From: Methylobacterium brachythecii
GTDB lineage: Bacteria > Pseudomonadota > Alphaproteobacteria > Rhizobiales > Beijerinckiaceae
Direction of reading: 5' to 3'
DNA: 64,000 bases
NCBI RefSeq assembly: GCF_014196345.1
Contig: NZ_JACIDN010000010.1
Location: 1-64,000, forward strand
Within the stretch, counting starts at the first letter, position 1, and every line of letters starts with the position of its first letter. Shown one piece after another: positions 43,475 to 52,062 of the stretch. The notes beneath the pieces were generated by a model. That model saw only the letters and a list, made by a program, of their open reading frames with translations, was not told the origin of the DNA and did not search any database. The position numbers and the translations under genes are program-made.

Positions 43475-43594
43475 CCGTCATTCCGGGGCGCCGAAGGCGA
43501 ACTCGGAATTCCCGACTGGTCTCGACGGTGGCAGCAAGCCGTGCATCTCTGGTGGGTTCCGGGTTCTCGCCTTCGGCGAGCCCCGGAAAGACGG
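43475..43594. repeat. Long palindromic repeat between hemA and bchI
   Basis: CCGTCATTCCGGGGCGCCGA…CTCGGAATTCC and its inverted partner GGTTCCGGGTTCTCGCC…CCCCGGAAAGACGG form a ~120-bp imperfect palindrome between the hemA stop and bchI. It could end hemA transcription or be read through; no T-run is present. Confidence 0.8.
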
Positions 43595-43612
43595 CGCGCA
43601 AGACTGCGAGCC

Positions 43613-44830
43613 CTACTCCGCCGCCTCCTGCCGCACGTCCATCCGCGCCCAAATCATGCTCAGCGCATCCACCAGATGCGCAATGTCGGCGTCCGTGTGC
43701 AGCGGGCTCGGCGTGATCCGCAGGCGCTCCGTCCCGCGCGGCACGGTCGGGTAGTTGATCGGCTGCACATAGATGCCGAACTCGTCGAGCAGGGTGTCGG
43801 AGATCGCCTTGCAGAGCACCGGATCGCAGACCATCACCGGCACGATGTGCGAGGTGTTTGGCATGTAGGGGATGCCGGCCGCGTCGAGCGCGCTGCGGGT
43901 CTGGGCAACGCGGTCCTGGTGACGCGCACGCTCGGCGCTCGATTGCTTGAGGTGGCGGATGCTCGCCGCCGCGCCGGCCGCCACGGCCGGGGGCAGCGAG
44001 GTGGTGAAGATGAAGCCCGAGGCGAAGCTCCGCACGAAGTCGCAGAGTTTTTCGCTCGCGGTGATGTAGCCGCCATGCACGGCGAAGGCCTTGCCGAGGG
44101 TGCCCTCGATCACGTCGAGGCGGTGGGCGAGGCCCATCCGCTCGGAGATGCCGCCGCCGCGGGCGCCATAGAGGCCGACCGCGTGGACCTCGTCTAGATA
44201 AGTTAGCGCGCCATGCGCCTCGGCGACGTCGCAGATCTCGTCGATCGGCGCGATGTCGCCGTCCATCGAGTAGACCGACTCGAAGGCCACGAGCTTCGGC
44301 CGGCCGGGCTCGATCAGCGCGAGCTTGCGGTTCAGGTCTTCCGGATCGTTGTGGCGGAAGATCTGGCGCTCGGCGCGGGAGGAGCGGATGCCCTCGATCA
44401 TCGAGGCGTGGTTCTCGGCGTCCGAAAAAATCACGCAGCCCGGCAGCTTAGAGCCGAGCGTGCCCAGCGCCGCCCAGTTCGAGACGTAACCGGAGGTGAA
44501 GATCAGCGCAGCTTCCTTGTCGTGGAGGTCTGCGAGTTCGCGCTCCAGGAGCACGTGGTAGTGGTTGGTGCCGGAGATGTTGCGGGTGCCGCCGGCGCCA
44601 GCGCCGCAGCGGTCGAGCGCCTCGTGCATTGCGTCGAGCACCTTGGGGTGCTGCCCCATGCCGAGATAGTCGTTCGAGCACCAGACCGTGACCTCGCGCT
44701 CGCCGGTGGCCGTGTGGTGGGTCGCGCGGGGAAAGCCGCCGCGGTGGCGCTCGAGATCGGTGAAGACGCGGTAGCGGCCCTCGCGATGGAGGCCGGCGAG
44801 TTCGGCGCCGAAATAGGCTTCGTAGTCCAT
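43613..44830 (-). CDS. hemA: 5-aminolevulinate synthase
   Basis: Makes 5-aminolevulinate from glycine and succinyl-CoA with PLP, the first committed step for haem and bacteriochlorophyll. 405 residues. Visible are CSNDYLGMGQHPKV, GAGAGGTRNISGTNHYHV, FSDAENHASMIEGIR, YLDEVHAVGLYGARGGG and the PLP lysine in EGTLGKAFAVHGGY. Its place inside the PGC, 42 bp after puhE, suggests a copy dedicated to pigment supply; whether a second copy exists is outside the window. Confidence 0.97.
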   Translation of the reverse strand: MDYEAYFGAELAGLHREGRYRVFTDLERHRGGFPRATHHTATGEREVTVWCSNDYLGMGQHPKVLDAMHEALDRCGAGAGGTRNISGTNHYHVLLERELADLHDKEAALIFTSGYVSNWAALGTLGSKLPGCVIFSDAENHASMIEGIRSSRAERQIFRHNDPEDLNRKLALIEPGRPKLVAFESVYSMDGDIAPIDEICDVAEAHGALTYLDEVHAVGLYGARGGGISERMGLAHRLDVIEGTLGKAFAVHGGYITASEKLCDFVRSFASGFIFTTSLPPAVAAGAAASIRHLKQSSAERARHQDRVAQTRSALDAAGIPYMPNTSHIVPVMVCDPVLCKAISDTLLDEFGIYVQPINYPTVPRGTERLRITPSPLHTDADIAHLVDALSMIWARMDVRQEAAE

Positions 44831-44872
44831 GGCCGTCCTCCCGTTTGGCGGGTGTGCCCCCGCCTGTGATGT

Positions 44873-45682
44873 TCAGTCCCGCGGGGTCACCGCAGGGTCC
44901 TTCGTCTCGATCGTGATGGGCGTCACTTTGCCCGGCAGGCTCCATTGCCAGAGCGCGGCCGAGGGCAGCGGCAGCATCAGGAACCAGTGCTCCAGCACGG
45001 CGAGCGCCGTGAGGCTCGCGAGCAGCGTGTAGCCCACGAATTCATGCGGCAGCGTCTCTTCCGAAAGCGTTGCCCGGGCCATCAGCGCCGCGGCGATGGT
45101 GCCGAGGCTCACGGAGAACGGAAACAGCAGGTTCATCGGCTTCTTGGCGAGGTAGCCGGCCAGGTAGCCGAGATGCGGCGGCAGCAACTCGGCATTGAGG
45201 TTGCGCACGCCGAGGAACAGATTGAGCCTGGCCGAGGCGTTCATCAGCACCAGTGTCGCGTAGGTGCAGAGCGCGAAATGGTTCGGCTGGCCCCAGACCA
45301 GAACGAGGATGGCGAGCCCGCCGATCACGATGGCGAATTCGTGCCAGAGGCTGGTGCCGAGCGCCGCGAAGAATTTTTCGGATTTAGAGAGACGTGGGGG
45401 GCAGGCCTCCGGCCGCGGGCCGGAGATGAAACCCATGTAGTAGCTCATCTCCTGCCAGCCCCAGACCAGCACGGCCGCCGTGAAGGCAGTGTAGACGCCG
45501 CTCTCGGAGGGCTCCCGCGCACTCGCGCCGATCGCCCAGAGGGCGCCGAACAGCACCAGCGTTCCGCCGGCCATGCTCCACGGATGCGTCTTCCGCGGCA
45601 GATGGTCGAGCATCAGGATCACCCCGGTGGAAAACCACCAGAGCAGAACCGCGTAGAATGCGGGGGCGGCGTAGGAGGCCAT
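44873..45682 (-). CDS. puhE: Photosynthetic complex assembly protein PuhE
   Basis: Polytopic membrane protein of 269 residues with about seven hydrophobic helices (AFYAVLLWWFSTGVILML, GGTLVLFGALWAIGA, HEFAIVIGGLAILVLVWG and others). It is the PuhE/DUF3623 family of putative assembly factors for the RC-LH1 complex in PGCs. In Rhodobacter loss of puhE alters bacteriochlorophyll production and RC assembly. Between acsF (7 bp) and hemA (42 bp), so probably one transcription unit. Confidence 0.88.
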   Translation of the reverse strand: MASYAAPAFYAVLLWWFSTGVILMLDHLPRKTHPWSMAGGTLVLFGALWAIGASAREPSESGVYTAFTAAVLVWGWQEMSYYMGFISGPRPEACPPRLSKSEKFFAALGTSLWHEFAIVIGGLAILVLVWGQPNHFALCTYATLVLMNASARLNLFLGVRNLNAELLPPHLGYLAGYLAKKPMNLLFPFSVSLGTIAAALMARATLSEETLPHEFVGYTLLASLTALAVLEHWFLMLPLPSAALWQWSLPGKVTPITIETKDPAVTPRD

Positions 45683-45689
45683 CCGCGTC

Positions 45690-46781
45690 CTACCAGACCG
45701 GCTGCAGGCGGATGTCGGCCGGCATCTGGTGCCCCTTCACCGGCAGGAAATACAGCCGTGCGAAGGTGGCTGCCGCGACCAGGCTATGGCCGGCCTGCTT
45801 GAGCTTGCCCGCGATTCCGCCTTCCGCCTTCGCCTCGGCGATCTTGCGTGAGCAGTCGAGCAGCTTGTCCAGGCCTTCCTTGAAGCGCGGATTGTCGATG
45901 TCCAGCGTGATCGGGAAGGTCTGCTTCGAGATCTCCGAGGTGATGCGGAAGACCGTGAAGTCGTAGTCGGTCGGCGTGACGCCGAGCGCCTTGTGGAAGG
46001 CTGGCCGGCAATGGTCGCGGACGTACATCGTCGCGTAGACCGCGAGCAGGAAGAAGCGGATCCAGTAGACGTTCACGCCCTCGGTCAACTTCGGGTTCGC
46101 CCGCATCAGCAGCGCGAAGGCCTCACCGTGGCGGAACTCGTCGTTGCACCACAGCTCGAACCACTTGAAGATCGGGTGGATGCGCCGCTCCGGGTGACGC
46201 TCGAGCTCCCGGAAGATCGTGATGTATCGCGCGTAGCCGATCTTCTCGGACAAGTACGTCGCGTAGAAGATGAACTTCGGCCGGAAGAACGTATATTTCT
46301 TGGTTTTCGTCAGGAAGCCCAAGTCGACGCCGATCCCGAAATCCTTCAGCGAGTCGTTGATGAAGCCGGCATGGCGAGCTTCGTCGCGGCTCATGAACCC
46401 GAACAACTCCTTGATGTCTTTGTTCTTCGCGCGCTTCCTCATCTCGGCGTAGAGCACGCAGCCCGAGAACTCAGCGGTGATCGAGGAGACCAGGAAGTCC
46501 AGGAATTCCTTGCGGAGTTCCGGGTTCATCGCGTCGAGGTCGCAGTCGAAGGCGCCGTCGCGGATGAAATGGCGCTTGTTCGGGTCGGAGCGCAGCTCGG
46601 CGATGAGCTTGTCCCATTCCGCACGCACCGGCTCGACGTTGGTGCGGTCGAGCTCGTCGAAGTCGGTGGTGTAGAAGCGCGGGGACAGGAAGGTCGTCTC
46701 CTGCGCCGAGCGCGTCGAGTCGTTGACCGGCTGCTTCGGCGCGGGACCCACGGCGATCGGGGGCTGGACAGGTGCGTTCAC
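45690..46781 (-). CDS. acsF: Aerobic Mg-protoporphyrin IX monomethyl ester cyclase
   Basis: Oxygen-dependent diiron enzyme that closes the fifth ring (ring E). 363 residues. The two ferritin-like ExxH iron motifs are SRDEARHAGFINDS and CNDEFRHGEAFALL, with the other ligand glutamates in nearby helices (SSITAEFSGCVLYAEM, FRELERHPERR). Overlaps the upstream small gene by 4 bp. The anaerobic radical-SAM cyclase BchE is not in this window, so ring closure here needs oxygen, in keeping with an aerobic phototroph. Confidence 0.96.
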   Translation of the reverse strand: MNAPVQPPIAVGPAPKQPVNDSTRSAQETTFLSPRFYTTDFDELDRTNVEPVRAEWDKLIAELRSDPNKRHFIRDGAFDCDLDAMNPELRKEFLDFLVSSITAEFSGCVLYAEMRKRAKNKDIKELFGFMSRDEARHAGFINDSLKDFGIGVDLGFLTKTKKYTFFRPKFIFYATYLSEKIGYARYITIFRELERHPERRIHPIFKWFELWCNDEFRHGEAFALLMRANPKLTEGVNVYWIRFFLLAVYATMYVRDHCRPAFHKALGVTPTDYDFTVFRITSEISKQTFPITLDIDNPRFKEGLDKLLDCSRKIAEAKAEGGIAGKLKQAGHSLVAAATFARLYFLPVKGHQMPADIRLQPVW

Positions 46782-47074
46782 AGCGTCCTCCTCTCGGAAA
46801 AGCTCACTTCGTAAAGTTCGGTCAGCTCGAGATGCGCGATCAGCTTGGTCCAGGCGCGCTCGAGCTTGCCGGCGCGCGTCACGGTAGCTTGCCGCTTCAC
46901 TGTGATGGTCTCGCCGAAGGGCGGCAGGCTCGGCGCGTCGTGCACCCGGACCTCGTCGCCCGGTTCGATGTCGAAGCCGGCATCGAGCGTGACGTGCGCG
47001 TGCAGGCTCTCGGCGGTGTGCTCGATCTCGACGGTGCAGGGCACCTCGACGGTGGATTTCTCGATCCAGCTCAT
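46778..47074 (-). CDS. Small PGC protein of unknown function between puhC and acsF
   Basis: 98-residue soluble protein starting MSWIEKSTVEVPCTVEIEHT. Alternating hydrophobic residues (ESLHAHVTLDAGFDI, GDEVRVHDAP) suggest a small beta-rich domain, then helical TRAGKLERAWTKLIAHLELT. No membrane segment, cofactor motif or signal peptide is visible. Its start overlaps the puhC stop (ATGA) and its end overlaps acsF, so it is firmly in the operon and translationally coupled. I do not recognise a function; the location suggests a role in RC assembly or cyclase activity. Confidence 0.85.
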   Translation of the reverse strand: MSWIEKSTVEVPCTVEIEHTAESLHAHVTLDAGFDIEPGDEVRVHDAPSLPPFGETITVKRQATVTRAGKLERAWTKLIAHLELTELYEVSFSERRTL

Positions 47075-47532
47075 GGGGTCACCCCGTTCTCGCCGGGCAG
47101 GAGGCGGGCGAAGGCCAGCGCGTTGGGCCGGCCGAAGGCCTCCAACGGGATCTTGCGGCCGGTGGCGTCGTCGTCGAGGGAGAGCGTGCCGTTGTCGTAG
47201 CGGGTCAGCGTGAACGGTGTCTCGCGGCCGAGCCCGGCGCGCTGGCGTGCCTGGGCGAGCCCTCGCATCGTCGCGCGCATGAAGTTGTCCTCGCCGGGAT
47301 GGATCGTGAGCAGCAGCCGGTCGCTCCCGGCATCGCGCATGGCGATCGAGCCGTCGGGCTGGTCCGCCACGCGGAAAGCGACGCTGGAGACGGTGCCCGC
47401 GGGCGGAAGTTGCGTCAGCCCGAGGCTCTCGCTGCGGCCGACCCAGACGACGAGCAGGCAGAATCCCATCAGGGCGCCGGCCCCGATCATCGCCGCCAGC
47501 GGCAGGGACTGTCTCGTCTCGGATCCGATCAT
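47071..47532 (-). CDS. puhC: Photosynthetic complex assembly protein PuhC
   Basis: Membrane-anchored assembly factor of 153 residues. One N-terminal helix (LAAMIGAGALMGFCLLVVWV) is followed by a periplasmic domain with MRATMRGLAQARQRAGLG and ETPFTLTRYDNGTLSLDD, typical of the PuhC family. In Rhodobacter PuhC aids reorganisation of the RC-LH1 core. 18 bp after puhB. Confidence 0.88.
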   Translation of the reverse strand: MIGSETRQSLPLAAMIGAGALMGFCLLVVWVGRSESLGLTQLPPAGTVSSVAFRVADQPDGSIAMRDAGSDRLLLTIHPGEDNFMRATMRGLAQARQRAGLGRETPFTLTRYDNGTLSLDDDATGRKIPLEAFGRPNALAFARLLPGENGVTP

Positions 47533-47550
47533 CGCCGCCTCCCCTGCCCG

Positions 47551-48213
47551 TTACCGCGCGCCGGCCGCGACGAGCGCGCCCTGGCGATCGGCAGCGCGTT
47601 GTCGCGCCTTGATGACCGGGATCGCCGCATCGGCCTGCCCGGCATAGGCGGCGAGAGTCCGTGCCAGCAGGGCTGCGACCGTCTCGGCTTCGGGAACCGA
47701 GCGGAGCATCGGCTCGGGCTGCGTGACGCGCCACGGACGGGCATGCGGCCAGAGGTGGAGATAGGCGACACGCTCGCCCGCCTGCAGTTGGACCGGGATG
47801 TCGCCCGAGCCGTCCGCGAAGACGTGCAAACCGGCCCCCTCGATCATGGCGAAAGGCAGGTTCAGGGTGATCGGCAGCGCGATGCCGACCCGCATCACGA
47901 TTCGCCGGTCGGTGATGGTGTAGACCGTCGTGCGATGGACGAGCCACGAGAACAGGGCAAGCAGCGCCAGGGCGCCTGCGCCGATCGCCAAAGTCGGCAA
48001 CGCCACGCCGAGCGCCGACAGGTACGATCCGTCCGAGGCGGCAAGGCCGCCGAAGACGAGCGCCGCGAGTGCGAACCACGCCGCTACGAGGCGGGCGTGG
48101 AAGATCCGCATCGCTGTGCCGGCGACAGTGGGGGCACCCTGCCAGAGGATGCGCTCGCCGGGCGGAAGCGGCTCCGGCAGGCCGCGGGGGCAGAAGGGCT
48201 CTGGTTTGGTCAC
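47551..48213 (-). CDS. puhB: Photosynthetic complex assembly protein PuhB
   Basis: Membrane protein of 220 residues with a PH-like domain typical of the family (the stretch TTVYTITDRRIVMRVGIALP with its TxxRI pattern) and two hydrophobic helices (FALAALVFGGLAAS, GALALLALFSWLVH). It helps assemble the reaction centre with PuhA. Starts with GTG at 48213, overlapping the puhA stop (GTGA). Confidence 0.9.
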   Translation of the reverse strand: MTKPEPFCPRGLPEPLPPGERILWQGAPTVAGTAMRIFHARLVAAWFALAALVFGGLAASDGSYLSALGVALPTLAIGAGALALLALFSWLVHRTTVYTITDRRIVMRVGIALPITLNLPFAMIEGAGLHVFADGSGDIPVQLQAGERVAYLHLWPHARPWRVTQPEPMLRSVPEAETVAALLARTLAAYAGQADAAIPVIKARQRAADRQGALVAAGAR

Positions 48214-48983
48214 AGCATCGGCTCCGCGCGGTAGGGCGTGGCGTAGAGCGTGCCGGCGCCGAAATAGGCGACGATGCGCTCTTCCTCCTGGAGGGTGACG
48301 GAGTCCGGATCAGCCATGCCCGGGATGCCGGCGAATTGCTCGGCGAGCAGCGCCTCGGACTTCACCGTCTTCGAGAGGCGCCCGACCTTGCAGAAGGTGG
48401 CCGGCATGAGGACGTGCTTGCCGCCCGCACCGAGCTCGACCTCGTAGTAGCGCACCAGGCATTCGCCCCGGTCGATCCAGACGTCGCTGACGGTGCCGGC
48501 TACCTGCCGGTCCGCTCCGAACACGGTCATGCCGATCGGGTTGGGACCGTCCTCGTGGACGACGAAGTGATCGGCGACGCGCAGAGGCACGATGCGGTTC
48601 TGGCCGTCGAAGGTCTTGTCGTGCTCGTTGTCCCGGTTCGCCCACGAGCCGGGGCCGACGCGGTCTGTCATCGGGTTGTCGGTCGGGTCGTAGGGTGCGC
48701 CGGGCCAAGGCTCGCGCTTCCGGCTCGCGACGTCCGCGTCGTAGGCCGGGTCGGGCGCAGGCGCGAACTTGGTGATGCCGTTCGAGAGATGGAACGCCTT
48801 GGCGCGCGGGATCAGGACCGGATCGGTGGTCTTCAGGCGCCCAAAGGCCTCGGCCTCCAGCGGGTAGCCCTCGCGGCGATCTTCGCGCCGCAGCCAGAAC
48901 ACCAGGCCCGCGAAGAAAATCCAGAACGCGTAGAGGGTGATCTGCGCGACGTCGATGTAGCCGGTGATTTCGCCTCTGGGCAT
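48210..48983 (-). CDS. puhA: Photosynthetic reaction centre subunit H
   Basis: Cytoplasmic-side subunit of the RC that caps LM and helps move protons to QB. 257 residues. One N-terminal membrane helix (DVAQITLYAFWIFFAGLVFW) is followed by YPLEAEAF and the PRC-barrel C-terminal domain (GTVSDVWIDRGECLVRYYEV). Starts MPRGEITGY. 18 bp after lhaA. Confidence 0.97.
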   Translation of the reverse strand: MPRGEITGYIDVAQITLYAFWIFFAGLVFWLRREDRREGYPLEAEAFGRLKTTDPVLIPRAKAFHLSNGITKFAPAPDPAYDADVASRKREPWPGAPYDPTDNPMTDRVGPGSWANRDNEHDKTFDGQNRIVPLRVADHFVVHEDGPNPIGMTVFGADRQVAGTVSDVWIDRGECLVRYYEVELGAGGKHVLMPATFCKVGRLSKTVKSEALLAEQFAGIPGMADPDSVTLQEEERIVAYFGAGTLYATPYRAEPML

Positions 48984-49001
48984 GACGGGTCTCCCGAAGG
49001 T

Positions 49002-50450
49002 TCAGGTTGGCTGGTTGACGAGGCTTTTGGGCGTGAGCGGGCGAGCGCGTCCCTCGTCAGGGCGCGCCACCCGGGTTCCCTCTCGAACCAGCGGCCCGAT
49101 CGCGACAAGCGTCGCGAACAGGAAGGCAATCTCGATGTGGTAGACGATGAGGTAGCCGATGGCCGGCTCGTTCATGCCCTCGCCGAGGACACCGGACTGG
49201 GCCACCGCGCCACCGACGTCGCGCAGGATGCCGCTGGCGGCGATGGCGAGGCCCGCGGCGCTCGCCTGCACCGCGCCCCAGGCGCCAAGCGCCAAGCCGG
49301 TATCCTCCGGGCCGGCCTTGGCCATCGAAGCGGTGAGCGTGCCATGGGCGAAGAGCCCTCCGCCGAGACCGATAAGCGTCACGCCGGCCGCGAAGAGCCG
49401 GGCCGAGTCGAGCGGTGCTGCGAAGATCACCGCCGAGAAGGCCGCGATGCCGATCACCGTTCCGGCCGCGGCCACACGGAAGGCGTCGCCGCCCCTGTTG
49501 AGCCAGCGCGCCGCCATCATCAGCCCGAGGCCGCCGCCGGCCGCCAGCATAGCCGTCAGCGCCGTGGTCTGTCCGACTGTGAGCTTCAGGATCTGGCCGC
49601 CATAGGGTTCGAGCAGGATGTCCTGCATCGAGAATCCCGCCGTGCCGAGGCCGATCGCCAGGAGGCGCCGGCGCGCGGTCCCGTCGCCCGCATAGGCACG
49701 CCACGATTGCGAAAAACTCGCCCGCGGCGCCCGCTTGTCGGTGCGGTGCGGATCGCGCGGCTCCTGCTTCCAGAGGGCGATGCCGTTCAGCACGATGGTG
49801 ACGAGCGCCGCACCCTGGATGACCTGGATCAGTCGAACGGGAGAGAAGTTCGCGAGCAGCGCACCGAACAGCAGCGCGCTCACCACCATGCCGGCGAGAA
49901 GAGCTGCGCAGAGCAGCGCGACCACCTTCGGGCGGGCGTGGGCCGGGGCAAGATCGGTGGCCAGCGCCAGCCCCACCGTCTGGGTGGTGTGGAGGCCGGC
50001 CCCGACGAGCAGGAAGGCCAAAGCCGCAGCGACATGGCCGACCCAATGCGGCCCAGTGGTGTCGCCGGACAGGATCAGGAGGGCGAAGGGCATGATCGCG
50101 AGGCCACCGAACTGCAGCAGCGTCCCGAACCAGATGTACGGCACTCGCCGCCAGCCCAGCACCGAGCGATGCGTGTCCGAGCGGAAGCCGACGACGGCGC
50201 GCAGCGGTGCGAAGATCAGCGGCAGCGAGAGCATCACCGCGACGATCCAGGCCGGCACCTCTAGCTCGACGATCATCACCCGGTTCAGCGTGCCGATCAG
50301 CAGCACCGCGGCCATCCCAACCGTCGCCTGAAACAAGGCCAGCCGCAGCAAACGCCCGAGCGGAAGCTCCACCGTCGCCGCATCCGCGAAGGGAAGGATC
50401 GACGGGCCGAGGCGCAGCAGCGCGTCGGTCAGGGCGCGGGTCGGCTTCAT
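49002..50450 (-). CDS. lhaA: LH1 assembly protein LhaA (PucC/BCD family)
   Basis: MFS-like membrane protein of 482 residues and about 12 helices; the PucC/BCD family helps insert bacteriochlorophyll into antenna complexes. It starts MKPTRALTDALLRLGPS and contains the family's LNRVMIVELEVPAWIVAVML and DILLEPYGGQILKLTVGQTT. Its place between bchM and puhA is the LhaA position. ATGA overlap with bchM. A second family member lies at 61936. Confidence 0.93.
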   Translation of the reverse strand: MKPTRALTDALLRLGPSILPFADAATVELPLGRLLRLALFQATVGMAAVLLIGTLNRVMIVELEVPAWIVAVMLSLPLIFAPLRAVVGFRSDTHRSVLGWRRVPYIWFGTLLQFGGLAIMPFALLILSGDTTGPHWVGHVAAALAFLLVGAGLHTTQTVGLALATDLAPAHARPKVVALLCAALLAGMVVSALLFGALLANFSPVRLIQVIQGAALVTIVLNGIALWKQEPRDPHRTDKRAPRASFSQSWRAYAGDGTARRRLLAIGLGTAGFSMQDILLEPYGGQILKLTVGQTTALTAMLAAGGGLGLMMAARWLNRGGDAFRVAAAGTVIGIAAFSAVIFAAPLDSARLFAAGVTLIGLGGGLFAHGTLTASMAKAGPEDTGLALGAWGAVQASAAGLAIAASGILRDVGGAVAQSGVLGEGMNEPAIGYLIVYHIEIAFLFATLVAIGPLVREGTRVARPDEGRARPLTPKSLVNQPT

Positions 50451-51169
50451 GGGCGCCGCCCTTCGTCTTGCGGGGCAACCCGCGCCAGCTCGAACGCCTG
50501 CGAGAGATAGAACCTGCTATTGATCCGCCGCGTCCGGCCGACTTCGAAACCTTGCAACACCGGCTCCCGCCCGATCCGCCGCCGCAATCCGGTCTCGGCC
50601 ACCGGCACGATGGCCGGCGAGCGGTCGCTCTTCGGGAAGAGCTGACCGGCCGCGTGCATCAGTGTGAGCAGCACGGTGCGCGGCGCCACCGTAAACAAGA
50701 CCGAGCCGTTCGTGCGCAGCGCCAGTTCGGCGAGCGCGCGGACGATGTCCGGCGTCTGGTAGTGGATCAGCGAATCCATCGCGACGACGTGGTCGAAGCG
50801 GCCGAGCCACGGATCGAGCATGTCGCCGACGCGGAAATTGATCGAGCCGGGGCCTTCGATCGCCGGCAGCCGCTCCTGCGCCAAGCCGATCAATGTCGGC
50901 GAGACGTCGATGGCCACCACCTCGGCACCACGCCGGGCCGCCTCGACGGCGAGCGCACCCGTGCCGCAGCCGGCATCGAGCAGGCGCTTGCCCGTCATGT
51001 CGGCCGGGAGCCAGTCCAGCAAGGTCCCGCGCATCGCGTCGCGGCCAGCCCGAACCGTCGCCCGGATCTTCGAGACCGGGGCGTCGGAGGTCAGCCGCGA
51101 CCAGGCCTCGACCGCGGTGCGGTCGAAATAGGTGGTCAGGGCCTCGCGGCGGGCGGCGTAGCTGCTCAT
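50447..51169 (-). CDS. bchM: Magnesium protoporphyrin IX methyltransferase
   Basis: SAM-dependent enzyme that methylates the ring C propionate of Mg-protoporphyrin IX. 240 residues from the ATG that shares a base with the bchL stop. The SAM motif is RLLDAGCGTGALAVEAARRG with the acidic ribose-binding end VVAIDVSPTLIG. SLIHYQTPDIVRAL follows. The product is the substrate of AcsF, encoded downstream in the same array. Confidence 0.95.
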   Translation of the reverse strand: MSSYAARREALTTYFDRTAVEAWSRLTSDAPVSKIRATVRAGRDAMRGTLLDWLPADMTGKRLLDAGCGTGALAVEAARRGAEVVAIDVSPTLIGLAQERLPAIEGPGSINFRVGDMLDPWLGRFDHVVAMDSLIHYQTPDIVRALAELALRTNGSVLFTVAPRTVLLTLMHAAGQLFPKSDRSPAIVPVAETGLRRRIGREPVLQGFEVGRTRRINSRFYLSQAFELARVAPQDEGRRP

Positions 51170-52062
51170 CAGTCGAACCCGAGGAACTCGAAGAGGTCGC
51201 GGTCCTTCATCGGCGTCGCGAGGCAGGGCTCGCCGCCGGCCCAGAGCGTCTCGGCGAGCTGCATGTATTCGGCGGTCACCGCCCGCAGCTCCGGCGAGTC
51301 CTCCATCTCGAACAGCGTCGATTTCTTCAGGCGCGAGCGCCGCACGATGTCGAGGTCGGGGAAATGCGCGACGCGCTTGAGGCCCACCGCCGCGTTGAAG
51401 CGGTCGATCTCGTCCGTCTTGGCCGAGCGGTTTGCGATGACGCCGCCAAGCCGCACGTCGTAGTTCTTGGCCTTCGAGTGGATCGCCGCGACGATGCGGT
51501 TCATCGCGAAGATCGAGTCGAAATCGTTGGCGGTGACGATCAGCGCGCGGTCGGCATGCTGGAGCGGCGAAGCGAAGCCGCCGCAGACCACATCGCCGAG
51601 CACGTCGAAGATCACGACGTCTGTGTCTTCGAGCAGGTGATGCTCTTTGAGGAGCTTCACCGTCTGGCCGACGACATAGCCGCCGCAGCCGGTGCCGGCT
51701 GGCGGACCGCCCGCCTCGACGCACATCACGCCGTTATAGCCCTCGACCACGAAGTCCTCGACGCGCAGTTCCTCGGAGTGGAAGCCCACGGTTTCGAGCG
51801 CGTCGATCACCGTCGGCGCGAGGCGCTTGGTGAGCGTGAAGGTCGAGTCGTGCTTCGGGTCGCAGCCGATCTGCAGCACGCGCTTGCCGAGCTTCGAGAA
51901 GGCGACCGACAGGTTCGACGAGGTCGTCGACTTGCCGATGCCGCCCTTGCCGTAGATCGCGAAGACCTTGGCCGTCTCGATCTTGTCGTCCGGATCGAGC
52001 TGGACCTGGAGGCTGCCCTCCTCCTTGCGCGCGACGACCGGGTTTCGGATCGCGATGTTCAT
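51169..52062 (-). CDS. bchL: Light-independent protochlorophyllide reductase iron protein L
   Basis: ATP-dependent electron donor of DPOR, NifH-like. 297 residues from the ATG of MNIAIRNPVVARKEEGSLQV. P-loop YGKGGIGKSTTSSNLS; cluster cysteines in GPPAGTGCGGYVVG and LGDVVCGGFASPLQ; switch CDPKHDSTFTL. ATGA overlap with bchH. The BchL homodimer feeds the BchN-BchB tetramer encoded just upstream. Confidence 0.97.
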   Translation of the reverse strand: MNIAIRNPVVARKEEGSLQVQLDPDDKIETAKVFAIYGKGGIGKSTTSSNLSVAFSKLGKRVLQIGCDPKHDSTFTLTKRLAPTVIDALETVGFHSEELRVEDFVVEGYNGVMCVEAGGPPAGTGCGGYVVGQTVKLLKEHHLLEDTDVVIFDVLGDVVCGGFASPLQHADRALIVTANDFDSIFAMNRIVAAIHSKAKNYDVRLGGVIANRSAKTDEIDRFNAAVGLKRVAHFPDLDIVRRSRLKKSTLFEMEDSPELRAVTAEYMQLAETLWAGGEPCLATPMKDRDLFEFLGFD

